Of a DNA stretch of 64,000 nt, positions 18,969 through 29,854 are shown in pieces. A program made the translations under genes and the position numbers. The notes beneath the pieces were generated by a model. The model saw only the letters and a list, made by a program, of their open reading frames with translations. It did not search any database and had not been told where the DNA came from. Source of the stretch: Marinobacterium sediminicola (lineage in GTDB: Bacteria; Pseudomonadota; Gammaproteobacteria; Pseudomonadales; Balneatricaceae). Location of the stretch: assembly GCF_022343685.1 (NCBI RefSeq), contig NZ_CP092123.1, positions 868,001-932,000 of the forward strand. Reading direction: 5' to 3'. Numbering within the stretch: position 1 is the first letter of the stretch; each line of letters opens with the position of its first letter.

Positions 18969-20438
18969 ATGTTGCGAATCGTTGAAGAAGCGCTTACTTT
19001 TGATGATGTTTTGCTGGTTCCGGGGTACTCCGAAGTGCTCCCGAAAGACGTCTCGCTGAAAACCCGTCTGACCAAGGGTATTGAACTGAACATTCCGCTG
19101 GTCTCTGCGGCAATGGATACGGTGACCGAGTCCCGTCTGGCAATCGCCATGGCTCAGGAAGGTGGTATTGGTATCATCCACAAGAACCTCACCATCGAAA
19201 AGCAGGCTGACGAAGTACGCCGCGTGAAGAAGTTCGAAGCGGGTGTGGTTACGGATCCGGTGACCTGCAGTTCAGATACGACCGTGCGCGAGATCATCAA
19301 CCTGTCGAGCGAACTGAATTTCTCCGGCTTCCCGGTAGTCGATAATGGCGAGCTGGTCGGTATCGTGACCAGTCGCGATGTGCGTTTCGAGCACGATCTG
19401 GATGCCAAGGTTTCCACCATTATGACACCCAAGGATCGCCTGGTAACCGCCAAAGAGGGTGAAGACCAGGAAGTGATTCGCGAGCTGCTGCGTCGTCATC
19501 GCATCGAGAAAATCCTGTTGGTTGACGATAACTTCTCACTGCGTGGCATGATGACCGTTAAGGACATGAACAAGGCGCAGGCATTCCCGAATGCGGCCAA
19601 GGACAGTCGTGGTCGCCTGATCGTGGGTGCGGCCGTAGGCACTGGTCCGGAGACGCCTGATCGTGTTGCTGCGCTGGTTGCGGCCGGTGTGGACCTGGTT
19701 GTAGTTGATACTGCCCACGGTCATTCCAAGGGTGTCATTGATCGCGTGGCGTGGGTAAAACAGAACTTCCCGCAGGTTCAGGTGATCGGCGGTAACATCG
19801 CTACGGCTGAAGCGGCGGTCGCGCTGGCAGAAGCGGGTGCTGATGGCGTCAAGGTTGGTATCGGTCCGGGTTCTATCTGTACAACTCGTATCGTTGCCGG
19901 TGTCGGTGTGCCTCAGATTTCTGCCGTGGCCAACGTGGCTGCAGCGCTGCGCGAGCATGGTGTTCCCTTGATTGCAGATGGCGGTGTTCGTTTCTCCGGT
20001 GACCTGGCCAAGGCTATAGCTGCCGGTGCTTCTGCGGTCATGGTAGGCTCCATGCTGGCGGGTACTGACGAAGCGCCTGGTGAAGTCGAGCTGTTCCAGG
20101 GGCGTGCATTCAAGTCCTATCGTGGCATGGGTTCCCTGGGGGCCATGTCAGGCCTGACCGGTTCGTCTGATCGTTACTTCCAGGATGCTAAAGAAGGTGC
20201 CGAAAAGCTGGTGCCGGAAGGCATCGAAGGTCGTGTGCCTTGCAAGGGGCCAATGGGTGGTGTGCTACATCAGTTGATGGGTGGTCTGCGAGCCTCCATG
20301 GGCTACACCGGTTGCTCCACTATTGAAGAGATGCGTAACAAGCCGAAGTTTGTGCGTATCACCAATGCGGGCATCACTGAAAGCCATGTACACGACGTCA
20401 GCATCACCAAGGAAGCGCCCAACTATCGTGTGGGCTAA
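18969..20438 (+). CDS. guaB: IMP dehydrogenase GuaB
   Basis: A 489-residue enzyme that oxidises IMP to XMP, the committed step to GMP. The TIM barrel is interrupted by a CBS pair (about 93-205, [16 protein letters not shown] and ITVKEGEDQE-type repeats). The catalytic loop [20 protein letters not shown] holds the active Cys, and the flap region [20 protein letters not shown] follows. Length is as in E. coli (488). It is followed by a strong terminator and guaA. Confidence 0.97.
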   Translation: MLRIVEEALTFDDVLLVPGYSEVLPKDVSLKTRLTKGIELNIPLVSAAMDTVTESRLAIAMAQEGGIGIIHKNLTIEKQADEVRRVKKFEAGVVTDPVTCSSDTTVREIINLSSELNFSGFPVVDNGELVGIVTSRDVRFEHDLDAKVSTIMTPKDRLVTAKEGEDQEVIRELLRRHRIEKILLVDDNFSLRGMMTVKDMNKAQAFPNAAKDSRGRLIVGAAVGTGPETPDRVAALVAAGVDLVVVDTAHGHSKGVIDRVAWVKQNFPQVQVIGGNIATAEAAVALAEAGADGVKVGIGPGSICTTRIVAGVGVPQISAVANVAAALREHGVPLIADGGVRFSGDLAKAIAAGASAVMVGSMLAGTDEAPGEVELFQGRAFKSYRGMGSLGAMSGLTGSSDRYFQDAKEGAEKLVPEGIEGRVPCKGPMGGVLHQLMGGLRASMGYTGCSTIEEMRNKPKFVRITNAGITESHVHDVSITKEAPNYRVG

Positions 20439-20460
20439 ACAGATTTAACACTAACCAGTA

Positions 20461-20488
20461 AGTGGGGCGTCAGATTGCCCCACTTTTT
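20461..20488 (+). terminator. Intrinsic terminator after guaB
   Basis: AGTGGGGC and GCCCCACT arms close an 8-base loop and run into TTTTT. It lies 23 bases after the guaB stop and before guaA, so it may only partly separate the two genes. Confidence 0.8.
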
Positions 20489-20531
20489 GTTTGCGCCGCC
20501 TGGCGGCCAGCATTCGGTGGAGTCACTGAGT

Positions 20532-22112
20532 ATGAGCAAAGACATTCACGCGCAACGCATCCTGATTCTGGACTTCGGTTCCCAGTACACCCAGCTGATC
20601 GCACGTCGAGTGCGTGAAATCGGGGTTTACTGTGAGATCCATGCTTTTGATATGGATGAGGCGGCGATTCGTGAATTTGCCCCCAAGGGCATCATTCTGG
20701 CCGGCGGCCCTGAGTCCGTAACCGAGCTGGATTCTCCGCGCGCACCCGAGTGTGTCTTCAACATGGGGTTGCCGGTTCTGGGTATCTGCTACGGTATGCA
20801 GACCATGGCTGAACAGTTAGGTGGCAAGGTCAGCAGCTCTGACCAGCGAGAGTTCGGCTATGCCCGCGTGCGCCTGGCTGATAGCCCCAGTCGCCTGCTG
20901 GAAGGTATTGAGGACCATATCGCCAACAACGGCAGCCTTTCTCTGGATGTCTGGATGAGCCATGGTGACAAGGTCACTGAGCTGCCGGAAGGCTTCCATG
21001 TGATTGCAGCCACCGACTCTGCGCCGATTGCGGCCATGTGTGATCCCAAGCGCAATCTCTATGGCGTTCAGTTCCACCCGGAAGTGACTCACACCAAGCA
21101 GGGACTGCGAATTCTGGAGCGCTTCGTTCGCGAGATCTGTGGTACCGAAGCTCTGTGGACGGCTGCCAACATCATTCAGGACCTCATTGAGAAGGTCCAG
21201 CAGCAGGTTGGTGATGCCAAGGTATTGTTGGGCCTGTCTGGCGGCGTGGACTCATCCGTAGTAGCAGCGCTGCTGCACAAGGCGATCGGTGACAAACTGA
21301 CCTGCGTGTTTGTGGATAACGGTCTGCTGCGCAAGGGTGAAGGCGACCAGGTAATGGACATGTTTGCCCGTAATATGGGTGTGAATGTGATCCGTGCCAA
21401 TGCAGAGGATCAGTTCCTGAGTCGTTTGAAAGGCGAAGCCGATCCTGAGGCCAAGCGCAAGATCATCGGCAACACCTTCATTGAAGTATTTGATACGGAA
21501 GCCGAAAAACTCAAGGATTGCCGCTTCCTGGCCCAGGGGACCATCTATCCGGACGTGATTGAATCGGCCGCTGCCAAGACCGGCAAGGCGCATGTGATCA
21601 AGTCGCACCACAACGTGGGTGGCCTGCCGGAAGACATGAAGTTCGAACTGGTCGAGCCGCTGCGCGAGCTGTTCAAGGATGAGGTACGCAAGATCGGTCT
21701 GGAGCTGGGGCTGCCATACGATATGGTCTACCGTCATCCGTTCCCGGGTCCGGGTCTGGGTGTACGTATCCTTGGAGAGGTGAAGAAGGAATACGCGGAT
21801 ATCCTGCGCGAGGCTGATGCGATCTTCATCGAAGAGTTGCACAATGCTGACTGGTATCACAAGACCAGCCAGGCGTTCGCAGTATTCCTGCCGGTGAAGT
21901 CCGTGGGGGTTGTGGGTGACGGACGTCGCTACGAGTACGTGATCGCGTTGCGTGCTGTCGAAACCATCGACTTCATGACAGCGCGTTGGGCTCACCTGCC
22001 ATATGAGCTTCTGGAGAAGGTGTCTGGTCGAATCATCAACGAAATCGCACAGGTTTCGCGTGTGACCTACGACGTATCCAGCAAACCGCCGGCTACTATT
22101 GAGTGGGAATGA
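20532..22112 (+). CDS. guaA: GMP synthase (glutamine-hydrolysing) GuaA
   Basis: A 526-residue enzyme that aminates XMP to GMP. The N-terminal class I amidotransferase has the nucleophile in [15 protein letters not shown] and His/Glu in [10 protein letters not shown]. The ATP-pyrophosphatase loop is [17 protein letters not shown], and the dimerisation domain ends in KPPATIEWE. The ATG at 20532 is chosen because it gives the family start ([21 protein letters not shown]) and follows GGTGGAG; an in-frame start at 20475 would lie inside the upstream terminator. Confidence 0.97.
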   Translation: MSKDIHAQRILILDFGSQYTQLIARRVREIGVYCEIHAFDMDEAAIREFAPKGIILAGGPESVTELDSPRAPECVFNMGLPVLGICYGMQTMAEQLGGKVSSSDQREFGYARVRLADSPSRLLEGIEDHIANNGSLSLDVWMSHGDKVTELPEGFHVIAATDSAPIAAMCDPKRNLYGVQFHPEVTHTKQGLRILERFVREICGTEALWTAANIIQDLIEKVQQQVGDAKVLLGLSGGVDSSVVAALLHKAIGDKLTCVFVDNGLLRKGEGDQVMDMFARNMGVNVIRANAEDQFLSRLKGEADPEAKRKIIGNTFIEVFDTEAEKLKDCRFLAQGTIYPDVIESAAAKTGKAHVIKSHHNVGGLPEDMKFELVEPLRELFKDEVRKIGLELGLPYDMVYRHPFPGPGLGVRILGEVKKEYADILREADAIFIEELHNADWYHKTSQAFAVFLPVKSVGVVGDGRRYEYVIALRAVETIDFMTARWAHLPYELLEKVSGRIINEIAQVSRVTYDVSSKPPATIEWE

Positions 22113-22137
22113 TCGGCGCGTCTGGATGATCAGATTG

Positions 22138-22162
22138 AAAAGCCCGCTGTTGCGGGCTTTTT
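22138..22162 (+). terminator. Intrinsic terminator after guaA
   Basis: AAAAGCCCGC, loop TGTT, GCGGGC and TTTTT. It lies 26 bases after the guaA stop and before tadA. Confidence 0.85.
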
Positions 22163-22191
22163 CATGTTTGAGGGCAAGGCGGTAAGTAACG

Positions 22192-22698
22192 ATGGATCAG
22201 GAGCAGTTGGATCGTTTCTACATGCAGCAGGCGTTACGGCTGGCCGAAAAAGCGGCACAGTTGGGTGAGGTTCCGGTTGGCGCTCTGCTGGTAATGGATG
22301 GTGAGGTCATCGGCGAGGGATGGAACCGCCCCATCAGTGGTCATGATCCCACGGCGCATGCCGAAATCATGGCCTTGCGTGAGGCCGCTGCACGAGTGGG
22401 TAACTACAGGCTGGTTGGGGCAACTCTGTACGTCACCATTGAGCCCTGTACCATGTGCGCAGGAGCGTTGGTGCATGCGCGTGTAGCCAGGGTAGTGTTC
22501 GGGACCACGGAGCCGAAGGCGGGTGCGGTTGTGAGTAATCAGCAGTTGTTCGATCAGCCCTGGGTGAATCATCGCCCGGAACATGAAGGCGGTGTGCTTG
22601 AGGGGGCTTGCGCGTCAGTGATCAGCGAGTTCTTCCGGCTTCGGCGAGACGAGCAGAAACGACAGAAGCGGCTTCGGCGAGAAGCTGCCGGGGACTGA
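22192..22698 (+). CDS. tadA: tRNA-specific adenosine deaminase TadA
   Basis: A 168-residue zinc deaminase that makes inosine at wobble position 34 of tRNA-Arg(ACG). HAEIMALREA supplies the His ligand and proton-shuttle Glu, and PCTMCAGALVHARV supplies two Cys ligands. Length matches E. coli TadA (167). The C-terminus is strongly basic (RRDEQKRQKRLRR). It is convergent with mltF, with 10 bases between stops. Confidence 0.95.
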   Translation: MDQEQLDRFYMQQALRLAEKAAQLGEVPVGALLVMDGEVIGEGWNRPISGHDPTAHAEIMALREAAARVGNYRLVGATLYVTIEPCTMCAGALVHARVARVVFGTTEPKAGAVVSNQQLFDQPWVNHRPEHEGGVLEGACASVISEFFRLRRDEQKRQKRLRREAAGD

Positions 22699-22708
22699 AG
22701 TTTACCTC

Positions 22709-24205
22709 TTAAAGTGCGCTGGGCAGATTGCTTAATGGCAGTTCCGGCAGGGTAGTGCTTGGCTCGACTTCGGCTGCGTCGCTGTCAGAGTCCGGTGATG
22801 GTGCCAAGTCGCGCGCGCTGGCAGTGTCCACCTCCCAGCGCAGCAACTCCATGTACTTGCGAATATTACTGACATACTGGACCGGTTCATGACCGCGTGC
22901 ATAGCCATAGCGTGTCTGCGGGTAATACTTTGGATTGCTCAGTCGAGGCAGAAAGTCGCGAACGTGTTGCCACTTGTCCGGGTTCTTGCCAGCCTTTTGC
23001 GTCAGAATGCGGGCATCCTCCAGGTGTCCAAACCCAACGTTGTAGCCCGCCAGTGCGAACCAGGTGTGATCCGGATCAGGTATGCGTTCGGGGATTTTCT
23101 TTTTGACATTCACCAGATAACGAGCTCCGCCCAGAATGCTTTGCTGAGGGTCTGTTCGGTCGCTCACACCGACTTCATCGGCTGCGGCCTGGGTAAGCAT
23201 CATGATGCCTCGGACGCCTGTCGGCGACACGGCATCGGCCCTCCAGTGTGACTCCTGATAAGCGATAGCTGCCAGCAGTAACCAGCTGATGCCGGTCTCC
23301 TCTTCAGCCTGTTTGAACCAGGGGTAAAGGGGAAGGAAGCGTTCCTGAAGATCTCGCCGGAAGGTCACAGTGTCGAAGAAGTTGAGCGGGTTGGTGCGCG
23401 AAAAGTAACGTTCCTCGAGCTGTTTGATCAGAGTCTGTGTGCTTTCAAGCTGAAACCAGTTTTCCAGCTCAGCCTTGAGAGTGCCGTCGTGATGTCGGTT
23501 CAGCATCCAGGCGATAGGCTGAGGCTCCTGAAGTTCAAAGGCAGCTTTGAGGCCGGGATAAAATGACTTTTGTGCATCGAAGACGGCAGAATCCAGCAGA
23601 GTGTAATCCAGGGTGCCGTCATGTACGAGGTCGAGCAGGTCGGTGACGGAGTCATCATCGGTGCTGGACCATTTCAGATCAGGATGTTGCTTCTGTATTT
23701 GCTTGAGCAGCTCTGCATAGCTGGAGCCTGCAAGCACACGAATATTGCGGTTATACAGATCTTCCAGGGTTTTGGGGGCGGGGTTGCCGCGCCGGACGCG
23801 GTAGATTACGACCGGTGCGCTGCTGCGATATGCAGGCGAGAAATCAAACTGTTTGCGTCTTTCTGGTGTTGCCGTCAGGCTGGCGGCAGCAATGTGAGCA
23901 TTCCTTGCCTTAAGTACCTGAAACAGACCGGCAAAACTGTCGGGCAGGGCCAGCTCCAGCTTGACGCCCAGGTGATCGGCAAAGGCCTGGGCCAGTTCAT
24001 ATTCGAATCCGGCCGGTTCTCCCTTGCGGATGTAATACGTCATCGGCGTATTAGTTGTGGCAAAGCGGATCAGACCGTTCTGCTTGATTGCCTCCAGCTG
24101 GGTAGGAGTACTCAGGCTGAGCATGGCCAGTCCGAAAGTCATGACGACCAGGAAGCCGAAGTAGATCAGCTCTCGTAAGTGCGGGGACTGGCGCAGTTCA
24201 AACAT
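22709..24205 (-). CDS. mltF: Membrane-bound lytic murein transglycosylase F
   Basis: A 498-residue enzyme that cleaves peptidoglycan with formation of 1,6-anhydro ends. One N-terminal membrane segment (about 15-33) anchors it. A family 3 solute-binding-like domain (about 40-270, IRFATTNTPMTYYIRKGEPAGFEYELA) precedes the SLT catalytic domain, where the acid is the Glu in AIAYQESHW, followed by SPTGVRGIMMLT. The C-terminal tail is acidic and Ser/Pro rich. It is divergent from purL; the mltF-purL pair is a common gammaproteobacterial arrangement. Confidence 0.94.
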   Translation of the reverse strand: MFELRQSPHLRELIYFGFLVVMTFGLAMLSLSTPTQLEAIKQNGLIRFATTNTPMTYYIRKGEPAGFEYELAQAFADHLGVKLELALPDSFAGLFQVLKARNAHIAAASLTATPERRKQFDFSPAYRSSAPVVIYRVRRGNPAPKTLEDLYNRNIRVLAGSSYAELLKQIQKQHPDLKWSSTDDDSVTDLLDLVHDGTLDYTLLDSAVFDAQKSFYPGLKAAFELQEPQPIAWMLNRHHDGTLKAELENWFQLESTQTLIKQLEERYFSRTNPLNFFDTVTFRRDLQERFLPLYPWFKQAEEETGISWLLLAAIAYQESHWRADAVSPTGVRGIMMLTQAAADEVGVSDRTDPQQSILGGARYLVNVKKKIPERIPDPDHTWFALAGYNVGFGHLEDARILTQKAGKNPDKWQHVRDFLPRLSNPKYYPQTRYGYARGHEPVQYVSNIRKYMELLRWEVDTASARDLAPSPDSDSDAAEVEPSTTLPELPLSNLPSAL

Positions 24206-24313
24206 AGGCTCTGCTATTCTGTATCTCGATGGCCTGATCAGGTAAAATCGTCATTTAAATTTTTGCTCTCCAACGCCTGATTCGCAGGTAGAACCAAGAG
24301 GCTCGATATCAAC

Positions 24314-27300
24314 ATGCTCGTACTGCGTGGAGCTCCCGCTCTTTCGTCTTTTCGTCATGCCAAACTACTGTCCCAGATTCAGTCCCTGCTGCCTGCTGTG
24401 ACTGGCCTGTACGCAGAATACACTCATTTTGCAGATCTGCAGCGTGATCTGGAAGCGCAGGAGTCTCAGGTTCTTGATCGTATCCTGCGCTATGGCCCTA
24501 AAGCCAGTGCTGAAGAGCCGATCGGTGAGCTGTTTCTGGTTGTGCCGCGTCCGGGCACCATTTCTCCCTGGTCAAGCAAGGCGACTGATATTGCCCATAA
24601 CTGCGGTCTGAATGCAATCGAGCGTTTGGAGCGTGGTGTTGCCTATTATGTTCGCAGCGAACAGGCACTGTCAGCTGAGCAGCGTGAACAGGTCGCTTCA
24701 TTGCTTCACGACCGCATGGTTGAAGCGATCATGACTGACCTCAGCCAGGCTGAAAGCCTCTTCCGTCATGAGCAGCCCCGTCCGATGACCCAGGTTGATA
24801 TTCTGGGTGGTGGGCGCGACGCTCTGGCTAACGCTAACGTTGAGCTGGGTCTGGCGCTGGCTGAAGATGAGATCGATTATCTGGTTGAAAGTTTCACCGG
24901 GCTGGGACGTAACCCCAACGACGTTGAGCTGATGATGTTCGCCCAGGCGAACTCCGAACACTGTCGTCACAAGATCTTCAATGCCAGCTGGGATATCGAT
25001 GGCGTGCGTCAGGAGCATTCCCTGTTCGCCATGATTCGCAATACCTATAACCAGGGTGGCGAAAACGTACTGTCCGCCTACAAAGACAACGCATCCGTGA
25101 TCGTGGGCAGCAAGGCGGGGCGTTTCTTCCCGGATCCGGCCACGGGGCAGTACGGTTATAACCCTGAAGCGATCCATATCCTGATGAAGGTGGAAACCCA
25201 TAACCACCCGACCGCGATTGCGCCCTTTTCGGGTGCGGCCACCGGCTCCGGCGGCGAAATCCGCGATGAAGGTGCGACTGGCCGTGGTTCAAAGCCGAAG
25301 GCAGGCCTGACCGGCTTTACCGTCTCCGACCTGCGTATTCCGAATTTCGAGCAGCCCTGGGAATCCACTTACGGCAAGCCTGAGCGCATTGCATCCGCAC
25401 TGGATATCATGATCGAAGGCCCCATCGGCGGTGCGGCATTCAACAACGAGTTCGGTCGTCCCAACCTGACCGGTTATTTCCGTACCTTCGAGCAGCAGGT
25501 GCCCGGCGCTAACGGTAACGAGGTGCGTGGTTACCACAAGCCGATCATGATCGCCGGTGGTCTGGGCAACATCCGTGAAGAGCATGTCGAGAAAGGCGAG
25601 ATTACGGTTGGTGCCAAGCTGATCTGCCTGGGTGGTCCCGCGATGCTGATCGGCCTGGGTGGCGGCGCCGCTTCCTCCATGTCTTCTGGCAGCTCTTCTG
25701 CAGATCTGGATTTTGCTTCTGTACAGCGCGGCAACCCGGAGATCGAGCGTCGTTGTCAGGAAGTAATCGATCGCTGCTGGCAGCTTGGCGAAGACAATCC
25801 GATCGCTTTTATCCACGATGTAGGTGCCGGTGGCCTGTCCAATGCCTTCCCTGAATTGGTGAAGGACGGTGGCCGAGGCGGTAACTTCGAACTGCGTAAC
25901 GTCAACAACGACGAACCGGGCATGTCGCCGCTGGAGATCTGGTGTAACGAAGCCCAGGAACGTTATGTTCTGGCTGTTAAGCCGGAAGATCTGGCCCGTT
26001 TTGAGGCGATTTGTGAACGTGAGCGCTGCCCGTTTGCGGTGGTCGGTGAAGCAACAGAAGAGCACCACCTGACGCTGGGTGACACTCACTTCGAGAACAA
26101 GCCGGTCGATCTGCCGATGAGCGTGTTGTTTGGCAAGCCGCCGAAGATGCATCGCTCCATCGAACGCAAGGCTTACGAAGTGCCCGAGTTCGATACCAGC
26201 AAGATTGAGCTGGTCGATGCGGTTGAGCGCGTTCTCAAGCTGCCGGCAGTTGCATCCAAGTCCTTCCTGATCACCATCGGTGACCGCTCCATCACCGGAA
26301 CTGTGGCGCGTGACCAAATGGTCGGCCCCTGGCAGGTGCCGGTAGCAGATTGTGCTGTGACAACGGCGTCCTATGACACCTATGCCGGTGAAGCCATGGC
26401 GATGGGTGAGCGCACTCCGCTGGCACTGGTAGATTCTCCGGCTTCCGGCCGCATGGCAGTCGGTGAGACCATCACCAACCTGGCGGCTGCACGTATCGGT
26501 CAGTTGTCTGACATCAAACTGTCGGCCAACTGGATGTGTGCTGCTGGGCATGCGGGAGAAGACGAGAAGCTCTACGACACTGTCAAGGCAGTGGGTATGG
26601 AGCTGTGCCCTGAGTTGGGTATTACCATTCCGGTAGGCAAGGACTCCATGTCCATGCGTACCGTCTGGGATGACAACGGCGAGCAGAAGAGTGTCACTGC
26701 GCCTATGTCGCTGATTATTTCCGGCTTCGCGCCGGTGCTGGATGCACGCAAGACGCTGACCCCGCAGTTGCGCACGGACAAGGGTGAGACCGACCTGATC
26801 CTGCTGGATCTGGGGAATGGTCAGAATCGCATGGGTCTGTCCGCGCTGGCGCAGGTGTACAACGAAGTGGGTCGGGACGTTCCGGACGTGGATGACGCCG
26901 AACTGCTGGCCAATTTCTTCGCCGCCATTCAGGAGCTCAACGAACAGGGTCTGATCCTGGCTTACCACGATCGTGCCGATGGCGGTCTGCTGGCTACCGT
27001 CGCCGAGATGGGCTTCGCCGGTCGCACTGGTGTCGATCTGAACCTGGATCTGCTCGCGGAAGATACGTCCGAGCTGGCGGCGGCGCTGTTCAATGAAGAG
27101 TTGGGTGCCGTGATCCAGATCCGTCGCGATGACATGGAAACTGTCCTCAATGAACTGAACGCGGCTGGCCTGGGGGATGTGGCCAAGGTGATTGGTACCC
27201 TGAACCCGGATCTGCAGTTGAACTGCTTCTTTGACGATGAAGAAGTGTACAGCGCTGACCTGATTCAGCTGCAGCGCTGGTGGGCCGAAACCTCCTTCCG

Positions 27301-28219
27301 CATCCAGTCGCTGCGTGACAACTCGGAATGTGCTCAGCAGGAATTCGATCGTCTGCTGGATCGTGAAGATCCGGGTCTGAATGCAAGTCTGAGCTTCGAC
27401 CAGAATGAAGATGTGGCCGCTGAGCTGATCGCCTCCGGTGTGCGTCCGAAAGTGGCGATCCTGCGTGAGCAGGGCGTAAATGGTCAGGTTGAGATGGCAG
27501 CAGCATTTGATCGTGCTGGTTTCGAGGCGATTGATGTCCATATGAGTGACATTCTGTCTGGCCGTATTACCCTGGATCAGTTCCGTGGGTTGGTGGCCTG
27601 TGGTGGCTTCTCCTATGGCGATGTGCTGGGTGCCGGTGAAGGCTGGGCCAAGTCCATCCTGTTCAACCCGGTTGCACGTGAACAGTTCTCTGCTTTCTTC
27701 GAGCGTGAAGATACCTTCACGCTGGGCGTGTGTAACGGCTGTCAGATGCTGTCCAACCTGCATGAGCTAATTCCGGGTGCCGATCTCTGGCCGCACTTCG
27801 TGCGCAACCAGTCCGAGCAGTTTGAAGCGCGTGTGGCCATGGTGGAAGTGCAGGATAGCCCATCCATCTTCCTGCAGGGCATGGCGGGCTCCCGCATGCC
27901 GATCGCGGTGGCCCATGGCGAAGGTCGTGCCGAGTTTGAAGACGATGCGCAGCTGCGCATGTTGAATGAGTCCGGTACCGTGTCTCTGCGTTATGTGGAT
28001 AACCGTGGCGATGCTACAACAGTCTATCCGGCCAACCCCAACGGTTCTCCATTGGGTATTACTGGTCTGACTACGCCTGATGGCCGTGTCACCATCATGA
28101 TGCCGCATCCGGAGCGTGTCTTCCGTGCTGTGCAGAACTCGTGGTCACCGGATGACTGGTCAGAAGATGGTGCATGGATGCGCATGTTCCGTAATGCACG
28201 CGTCTGGGTTGGAGAATAA
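24314..28219 (+). CDS. purL: Phosphoribosylformylglycinamidine synthase PurL
   Basis: A 1301-residue single-chain enzyme that converts FGAR to FGAM with glutamine and ATP in purine synthesis. Domain order: N-terminal PurS-like part, linker, two AIRS-type halves (the first with [29 protein letters not shown] split near 290-320, the second around [15 protein letters not shown] and [10 protein letters not shown]), then the glutaminase with nucleophile Cys in [12 protein letters not shown] and His/Glu in MPHPERVFR. Length is near E. coli (1295). A terminator follows immediately. Confidence 0.98.
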   Translation: MLVLRGAPALSSFRHAKLLSQIQSLLPAVTGLYAEYTHFADLQRDLEAQESQVLDRILRYGPKASAEEPIGELFLVVPRPGTISPWSSKATDIAHNCGLNAIERLERGVAYYVRSEQALSAEQREQVASLLHDRMVEAIMTDLSQAESLFRHEQPRPMTQVDILGGGRDALANANVELGLALAEDEIDYLVESFTGLGRNPNDVELMMFAQANSEHCRHKIFNASWDIDGVRQEHSLFAMIRNTYNQGGENVLSAYKDNASVIVGSKAGRFFPDPATGQYGYNPEAIHILMKVETHNHPTAIAPFSGAATGSGGEIRDEGATGRGSKPKAGLTGFTVSDLRIPNFEQPWESTYGKPERIASALDIMIEGPIGGAAFNNEFGRPNLTGYFRTFEQQVPGANGNEVRGYHKPIMIAGGLGNIREEHVEKGEITVGAKLICLGGPAMLIGLGGGAASSMSSGSSSADLDFASVQRGNPEIERRCQEVIDRCWQLGEDNPIAFIHDVGAGGLSNAFPELVKDGGRGGNFELRNVNNDEPGMSPLEIWCNEAQERYVLAVKPEDLARFEAICERERCPFAVVGEATEEHHLTLGDTHFENKPVDLPMSVLFGKPPKMHRSIERKAYEVPEFDTSKIELVDAVERVLKLPAVASKSFLITIGDRSITGTVARDQMVGPWQVPVADCAVTTASYDTYAGEAMAMGERTPLALVDSPASGRMAVGETITNLAAARIGQLSDIKLSANWMCAAGHAGEDEKLYDTVKAVGMELCPELGITIPVGKDSMSMRTVWDDNGEQKSVTAPMSLIISGFAPVLDARKTLTPQLRTDKGETDLILLDLGNGQNRMGLSALAQVYNEVGRDVPDVDDAELLANFFAAIQELNEQGLILAYHDRADGGLLATVAEMGFAGRTGVDLNLDLLAEDTSELAAALFNEELGAVIQIRRDDMETVLNELNAAGLGDVAKVIGTLNPDLQLNCFFDDEEVYSADLIQLQRWWAETSFRIQSLRDNSECAQQEFDRLLDREDPGLNASLSFDQNEDVAAELIASGVRPKVAILREQGVNGQVEMAAAFDRAGFEAIDVHMSDILSGRITLDQFRGLVACGGFSYGDVLGAGEGWAKSILFNPVAREQFSAFFEREDTFTLGVCNGCQMLSNLHELIPGADLWPHFVRNQSEQFEARVAMVEVQDSPSIFLQGMAGSRMPIAVAHGEGRAEFEDDAQLRMLNESGTVSLRYVDNRGDATTVYPANPNGSPLGITGLTTPDGRVTIMMPHPERVFRAVQNSWSPDDWSEDGAWMRMFRNARVWVGE

Positions 28220-28241
28220 GTACAGCTTTCCTTCAGATAAG

Positions 28242-28268
28242 AAAACGGCAGCTTCGGCTGCCGTTTTT
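28242..28268. terminator. Bidirectional terminator between purL and the DsrE-like gene
   Basis: AAAACGGCAGC, loop TTCG, GCTGCCGTTTTT. The A-run and T-run on opposite sides let it serve both convergent genes. Confidence 0.88.
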
Positions 28269-28288
28269 ATTGCATACGGATAATTCAT

Positions 28289-28720
28289 TCAGGGGCGTAC
28301 ATATACAAAGCCTTGTTGCTGCAGGAAAACGATTTCGGGTAGTCCTGCCTGAACCATATCTTCCGCATTGACGTCATACAGCTGTTCACGGGTAATTCGG
28401 TATGCATCCAGAGTGTTGCCACAGATAATAAAGCGAGTGCCGTTAAGGCGGAGGGTATCGAGAGTAACCTGTTTGGTCTTATCCTGCTTGGCGCTTATAA
28501 AATACTCGATAGCCTTGCCGTGGATGACGGCACTCAAATCTATATTTCCTTCACCGACTGTCTGTATGTGGTTACGGATGTTGGTAAAAGTCGCTGCCAG
28601 GCGTGAAGGGTCGCTGTAGTTAATGTGATAAATGACTTTCTGGGGTGGATAGGTCTTGTCCGCGAAGGCGTGAGTTGTGACAAGAAGTAATGCCCACGCC
28701 AGTAAACAGGATCTGAGCAT
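28289..28720 (-). CDS. Secreted DsrE/DsrF-like protein
   Basis: A 143-residue protein with a signal peptide ending near residue 20 (HAFA|DK), so it is likely periplasmic. The mature part has the DsrE/F-like fold pattern: KVIYHINYSDPSRLAATFTNIRNHI, then DLSAVIHGKAIEYF, and a single Cys in FIICGNTLDAY. Cytoplasmic DsrE proteins pass sulfur, but exported relatives of this kind are uncharacterised. It is alone between two terminators, downstream of the OmpA-family gene on the same strand. Confidence 0.8.
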   Translation of the reverse strand: MLRSCLLAWALLLVTTHAFADKTYPPQKVIYHINYSDPSRLAATFTNIRNHIQTVGEGNIDLSAVIHGKAIEYFISAKQDKTKQVTLDTLRLNGTRFIICGNTLDAYRITREQLYDVNAEDMVQAGLPEIVFLQQQGFVYVRP

Positions 28721-28767
28721 GACTGGATTCTCTTTAATTTGGGTGGTCTGGCAAGAAATGAAGGCGC

Positions 28768-28796
28768 AAAAAAGCCGGCATCAAGCCGGCTTTTTT
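28768..28796 (-). terminator. Terminator after the OmpA-family gene
   Basis: Read on the minus strand: AAAAAAGCCGGC, a 5-base loop, GCCGGCTTTTTT. It separates the OmpA-family gene from the DsrE-like gene. Confidence 0.87.
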
Positions 28797-28820
28797 GTGA
28801 GCTTCAGGCGGTTGAGCAGA

Positions 28821-29414
28821 TTACTGCTGAACGCGCTTCTGACCCATGATTTCAACGTCTACACGACGGTCCGGACGCAGACATGCAATCAGCTCAGCGC
28901 CACGGCCGGTGCAGTTTGCAACCGGGGCGGACTCGCCCATGAAGCCGATAGCCATTTTGCTTGCGTCAACACCAGCCTGTTCCAGCTTGGCAGCAACGGC
29001 GCGTGCGCGACGCTCAGACAGCTTTTCGTTGTAAGCTGCAGAACCGATGAAGTCTGCGTAACCTACCAGCTTAACGCTCTGCAGGCTGGCCAGAGAGCCG
29101 ATGTAGTTAACGATGTTGCTTACATCACCAACCTGGGTGCTGTCGAAGTCGAAGTACAGGGCGAACTTCTTCTCAACGTCAGCCATGGCAGCCGGAGCCG
29201 GAGCCGGAGCCGGTTCTTCAGCTTTGGCCATTACGTTGTCGCAGCCTTCAACCGCCTGTTCCTGAGTCCAGAAACCAGTGTGCCAGCACTCACCGAAGCT
29301 GGTGCGCCAGATAGTGTCGCTGGAGTTTGTGGCATAACCCGGTACTGCAGCCTGAGCGGCAGAAGCGCCCAGGGCGATCGCCAATCCAGCAGCAATTGCA
29401 ATTTTTTTCATCAT
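28821..29414 (-). CDS. OmpA-family outer-membrane/periplasmic protein
   Basis: A 197-residue protein. A signal peptide ends near ASAAQA|AV. A short unique region (TIWRTSFGECWHTGFW) with the Cys residues of a probable disulfide is followed by a linker of repeated Pro-Ala after EE (about 80-92) and a C-terminal OmpA domain: LYFDFDSTQV, VGYADFIGSAAYNEKLSERRARAV and CLRPDRRVDVEI, which binds peptidoglycan. There is no eight-strand barrel: the N-terminal part is too short, so it is a Pal/OmpA-C type anchor and not a porin. The start at 29414 follows AAGGATATA; an ATG one codon later is equally possible. Confidence 0.88.
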   Translation of the reverse strand: MMKKIAIAAGLAIALGASAAQAAVPGYATNSSDTIWRTSFGECWHTGFWTQEQAVEGCDNVMAKAEEPAPAPAPAAMADVEKKFALYFDFDSTQVGDVSNIVNYIGSLASLQSVKLVGYADFIGSAAYNEKLSERRARAVAAKLEQAGVDASKMAIGFMGESAPVANCTGRGAELIACLRPDRRVDVEIMGQKRVQQ

Positions 29415-29496
29415 TATATCCTTGTGCCAGGTGGATGTTTGAATTTGCAAACAGTTTAGTACATTACAGCAAATTTCGCCTTAACAGCAGCAGAAC

Positions 29497-29526
29497 GCTT
29501 GTATTCCATACAAGCTGTTGTTTCAA
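29497..29526 (-). promoter_or_regulatory. Candidate promoter with overlapping palindrome, OmpA-family gene
   Basis: On the minus strand, TTGAAA (29526-29521), a 17-base spacer and TACAAG (29503-29498). The spacer and -10 are covered by a perfect 8+8 palindrome, GCTTGTATTCCATACAAGC (29497-29515). It could be an operator or, if transcription starts further upstream, a 5' stabilising hairpin. About 80 bases remain to the start codon. Confidence 0.45.
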
Positions 29527-29554
29527 GGCTGCATCAGCTAACAGCTATACTAGC

Positions 29555-29854
29555 TTAAGGCAGAACTTTTTTATACGGTTTGACGGTGACTTTCTGATAA
29601 ACACCGGCCGCGAAGTAAGGGTCGGCATCGGCCCAATTCTGGGCATCTGCAAGTGAATCAAATTCGGCAATAACGAGGCTGCCAGTAAAGCCCGCCGGGC
29701 CTGGGTCCTCACTGTCGATGGCGGGATGCGGCCCGGCGACGAGCAGTCGTCCCTGCTGTTTAAGCTGCTCCAGTCGCTCCAGATGATCCGGGCGCGCTGC
29801 CATGCGTTTATCAAGGACGTTTGGCTTATCTTCAGCCATGATGGCGTAATACAT
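29555..29854 (-). CDS. yciI: YciI family protein
   Basis: A 99-residue small protein of the YCII dimeric alpha-beta barrel family. It has the typical start [17 protein letters not shown], then [25 protein letters not shown] with the conserved His-Asp pair, and [13 protein letters not shown]. The enzymatic role in this subgroup is unknown. Its ATG shares one base with the yciB stop (TAATG), so the pair is translationally coupled, as in many gammaproteobacteria. Confidence 0.92.
   Translation of the reverse strand: MYYAIMAEDKPNVLDKRMAARPDHLERLEQLKQQGRLLVAGPHPAIDSEDPGPAGFTGSLVIAEFDSLADAQNWADADPYFAAGVYQKVTVKPYKKVLP

Noticed and set aside
25289-27763. An 824-codon open frame on the minus strand inside purL
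   Set aside because: purL is certain on the plus strand. The antisense frame is a by-product of high GC and codon bias; its translation is low in hydrophobic pattern and rich in His/Gln/Arg/Thr, with no family motif.
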